From contig DMWU01000265.1 of the NCBI GenBank assembly GCA_003483125.1, positions 409-6,114 of the forward strand: a stretch of DNA of 5,706 nucleotides. The letters run 5' to 3'. Both the position numbers and the translations under genes were made by a program. Position 1 is the stretch's first letter. Every line of letters starts with the position of its first letter. The notes beneath the pieces are model-generated. The model saw only the letters and a program-made list of their open reading frames with translations. It was not told where the DNA came from and searched no databases. Below, one piece after another: positions 3,567 to 5,706 of the stretch. Source of the stretch: Erythrobacter sp. (lineage in GTDB: Bacteria > Pseudomonadota > Alphaproteobacteria > Sphingomonadales > Sphingomonadaceae).

Positions 3567-5706
3567 ATGGATCGTGCAGAGATCGTTCATGAGAATTTTC
3601 GGCGGCGTGTCGGTGAAGGTGACCTGCCACCCGGCGCCCAGCCCGCAGGCCCATTGTCGGTAGAGGAAGCAGTGGCGCTTTATCGCGCCCAATGCCTCAG
3701 CCGCGCCCTAGATAGGCAAAGCCGCGCCATGCAGAAGGCGGGGCAGGGCTTCTATACTATCGGTTCATCAGGTCATGAGGGGCTGGCGGCGGTCGCCGCT
3801 GCGCTAAGGCCCAGCGATCCGGCCTTCCTTCATTATCGCGACGCGGCATTCCAGATTGCACGAGCGAGCCAGGTTCCCGGGCAAACGCCAACATGGGATC
3901 TGCTGCTTTCCTTTGGCTCTTCATCCGAAGATCCGATCAGTGGAGGGCGACATAAGGTGCTGGGATCAAAAGCGCTCAATATCCCGCCGCAAACATCCAC
4001 TATCGCCTCCCACCTGCCGAAGGCCGTGGGCGCCGCCTATGCGATTGGCGCTGCGCGCCGACACCGGCCAGAGCACGCACAATATGAAGACGATTCCATC
4101 GTCTTCTGCTCCTTCGGCGATGCATCGGCCAATCACTCGACGGCGCAGGGCGCGTTTAATTCGGCGCAATGGACTAGCTACCAATCGGTACCCCTGCCCT
4201 TGCTGTTTTGCTGCGAAGATAATGGCATCGGTATCTCTACCAAGACACCGCGCGGCTGGATCGCTGCCAATTTCGCTGATCGGCCCGGCATGCGCTATTT
4301 CAGCGCAGATGGCCTCGATATATTCGACGCCTTTCGCGTAGCTGGCGAAGCCGCCGAATATGTGCGGCGTCGCCGCAAGCCGGCATTCCTGCATTTGCGC
4401 ACGATCCGGCTCTATGGGCATGCCGGCGCAGATGTTCCAACCACCTATCTTTCGCGGCTGGAAGTCGAAGGAGAGGAGGCGCAAGACCCGCTGCTTCATT
4501 CGGTACGCTTGCTGAAAGAAGCAGGTGCGATGGAGGAGCAAGAGGCGCTTTCAATCTATGATGAAACTTGCGCGCGGGTTGAGCGCGTTGCCGCGCAGGC
4601 GATTACTCGTCCTCGGCTGAAGACCGCCAAAGACGTGATGGCCAGCCTGATCCCGCCGCCGCGCGATCATCGTCACAGCGATGGGCTATCTGCAGAGGCT
4701 CGCAAGGCTGCATTCGGTAACGATATCAAGGTCATGAAAGAGCTGCAGATCATGTCGCGCCTTATCAACTGGGCGCTGACCGATCTGATGCTGGAGCATA
4801 GCGAAATCGCCATGATGGGCGAGGATGTGGGGCGCAAGGGCGGTGTATATGGCGTGACTCAGAAGCTGCAAAAGCGCTTTGGCCCTGGGCGTGTGATCGA
4901 CACATTGCTGGATGAACAATCGATACTGGGCCTTGCTATTGGCATGGCGCATAACGGCTTTGTCCCCATACCTGAAATTCAGTTCCTGGCTTATCTGCAT
5001 AATGCAGAGGACCAGCTTCGTGGCGAGGCGGCGACGCTGCCCTTCTTTTCGAATGGCCAGTTCACCAATCCAATGGTCGTGCGCATCGCCGGGCTCGGAT
5101 ACCAGAAGGGGTTTGGCGGGCATTTCCATAATGACAATTCAGTCGCAGTCTTGCGGGACATTCCGGGCCTGATCCTCGCTTGTCCGTCGAATGGAGCCGA
5201 TGCTGCGCGCATGTTGCGCGAATGTGTGCGACTTGCGCGCGAGGAACAGCGCCTGGTCGTCTTCCTCGAACCAATTGCGCTCTATCCCATGCGCGACCTG
5301 CTGGAGGAAAAGGATAGTGGCTGGATGCACATCTATCCTGATCCGACAGAGCGCATTGCGTTTGGTCAGGTCGGTATTGAGGGCGCAGGCAAGGACCTGG
5401 CCATCGTCAGCTTCGGCAATGGCAATTACCTGAGCCGCCAGGCGCAACATGACCTTGCCGCAGCAGGGATCGAGGCACGAGTGATCGATACGCGTTGGCT
5501 CTCCCCATTACCAAAGGATGCGCTGGCAAAGGCCGTAGAGGGCGCCAAGCGAATACTCGTCGTAGATGAAACACGGCACCACGGCGGCGTGGCCGAGGCG
5601 CTCATGGTGCATTTCCACGAGGTGAGCGATGTACCGCTAGCGCGCCTCACCGCCGAAGACAGTTTCATTGCTACCGGCCCAGCCTATGCCGCGACCATGC
5701 CCTCTC
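3567..5706 (+). CDS. Fused alpha-beta 2-oxo acid dehydrogenase E1 (TPP-dependent), 3' end cut by the window
   Basis: An uninterrupted 713-codon frame runs off the right edge. It encodes a single-chain E1 joining the alpha and beta subunits of the branched-chain 2-oxo acid dehydrogenase type, the thiamine-diphosphate enzyme that decarboxylates a 2-oxo acid and passes the acyl group to lipoyl-E2 in the cytoplasm. Alpha half (about 30-350): GFYTIGSSGHE (61-71), HYRDAAFQIAR (89-99), SGGRHKV (125-131), a TPP/Mg motif from GDAS (184-187) to CEDNGIGIS (216-224), and a loop with YGHAGAD (283-289) where E1-alpha proteins carry a conserved His. After a linker (about 350-390) comes the beta half: GEDVGRKGGVYGV (418-430), LLDEQSILGLAIG (447-459), whose Glu450 aligns with the TPP-activating Glu, GGHFHNDNS (517-525), then a transketolase C-terminal-like domain (about 607-690, VDETRHHGGVAEA). 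Only a short tail should be missing. ATG3567 is the first in-frame ATG after a stop at 3522-3524; GTG3537 is an alternative, and neither has a good ribosome site. No E2 or E3 gene is visible. Exact substrate unknown. Confidence 0.9.
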   Translation, partial: MDRAEIVHENFRRRVGEGDLPPGAQPAGPLSVEEAVALYRAQCLSRALDRQSRAMQKAGQGFYTIGSSGHEGLAAVAAALRPSDPAFLHYRDAAFQIARASQVPGQTPTWDLLLSFGSSSEDPISGGRHKVLGSKALNIPPQTSTIASHLPKAVGAAYAIGAARRHRPEHAQYEDDSIVFCSFGDASANHSTAQGAFNSAQWTSYQSVPLPLLFCCEDNGIGISTKTPRGWIAANFADRPGMRYFSADGLDIFDAFRVAGEAAEYVRRRRKPAFLHLRTIRLYGHAGADVPTTYLSRLEVEGEEAQDPLLHSVRLLKEAGAMEEQEALSIYDETCARVERVAAQAITRPRLKTAKDVMASLIPPPRDHRHSDGLSAEARKAAFGNDIKVMKELQIMSRLINWALTDLMLEHSEIAMMGEDVGRKGGVYGVTQKLQKRFGPGRVIDTLLDEQSILGLAIGMAHNGFVPIPEIQFLAYLHNAEDQLRGEAATLPFFSNGQFTNPMVVRIAGLGYQKGFGGHFHNDNSVAVLRDIPGLILACPSNGADAARMLRECVRLAREEQRLVVFLEPIALYPMRDLLEEKDSGWMHIYPDPTERIAFGQVGIEGAGKDLAIVSFGNGNYLSRQAQHDLAAAGIEARVIDTRWLSPLPKDALAKAVEGAKRILVVDETRHHGGVAEALMVHFHEVSDVPLARLTAEDSFIATGPAYAATMPS

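Noticed and set aside
3556..3663. 35-codon frame from the ATG at 3556, overlapping the E1 start
   Set aside because: No ribosome binding site, no recognisable sequence, and it runs in a different frame over the conserved start of E1; most likely accidental.
3856..4341. 161-codon + strand frame overlapping the E1 gene
   Set aside because: It lies in another frame across well-conserved E1-alpha motifs and its translation is Arg/Pro-rich with no family features; a shadow frame.
3966..4541. Long open frame on the - strand inside the E1 gene
   Set aside because: It is antisense to the conserved alpha half of E1, including its TPP motif. Long antisense frames are expected in GC-rich coding sequence, and its translation shows no recognisable domain.
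4686..5129. 147-codon - strand frame under the E1-beta half
   Set aside because: Antisense shadow of a conserved coding region with no start context or recognisable domain.

Overview
The window is a stretch of bacterial chromosome, probably proteobacterial, with three substantial genes on the + strand. I see no RNA gene, CRISPR array, insertion sequence or phage gene. Gene content (a DUF1800/DUF1501 pair and a fused TPP-dependent 2-oxo acid dehydrogenase E1) suggests an aerobic heterotrophic proteobacterium, plausibly marine or aquatic. That placement is an inference from protein style, not from a marker gene.

Layout. Bases 1-56 are a short leader with no gene. Bases 57-1934 encode a DUF1800 protein with a lipoprotein-like hydrophobic segment ending in Cys63. 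After a 9-base gap and a good ribosome binding site, 1944-3371 encodes a DUF1501 protein with a clear twin-arginine (Tat) signal. The two form a compact operon of predicted exported proteins; both families are widespread and, to my knowledge, without an established biochemical role. Bases 3372-3566 are non-coding apart from one possible micro-ORF. They hold two mutually exclusive stem-loops and a near-perfect Shine-Dalgarno that serves only a 14-codon reading frame. From 3567 to the right edge (5706) a 713-codon open frame encodes an alpha-beta fused E1 component of a 2-oxo acid dehydrogenase complex, cut by the window edge shortly before its expected end.

How the genes relate. The DUF1800/DUF1501 pair almost certainly acts together outside the cytoplasm. 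The E1 gene is cytoplasmic central or branched-chain metabolism and has no obvious link to them. Base composition also changes across the intergenic gap: hand counts of sampled 60-base rows give about 42-58% G+C in the first two genes and about 55-75% in the third. The E1 gene is therefore best treated as a separate transcription unit, possibly of different ancestry.

I do not see a clear undescribed multi-gene system. The points most worth a second look are the uncharacterised exported pair, the odd N-terminus and start site of the DUF1800 protein, the intergenic leader (hairpins plus micro-ORF), and the composition boundary.
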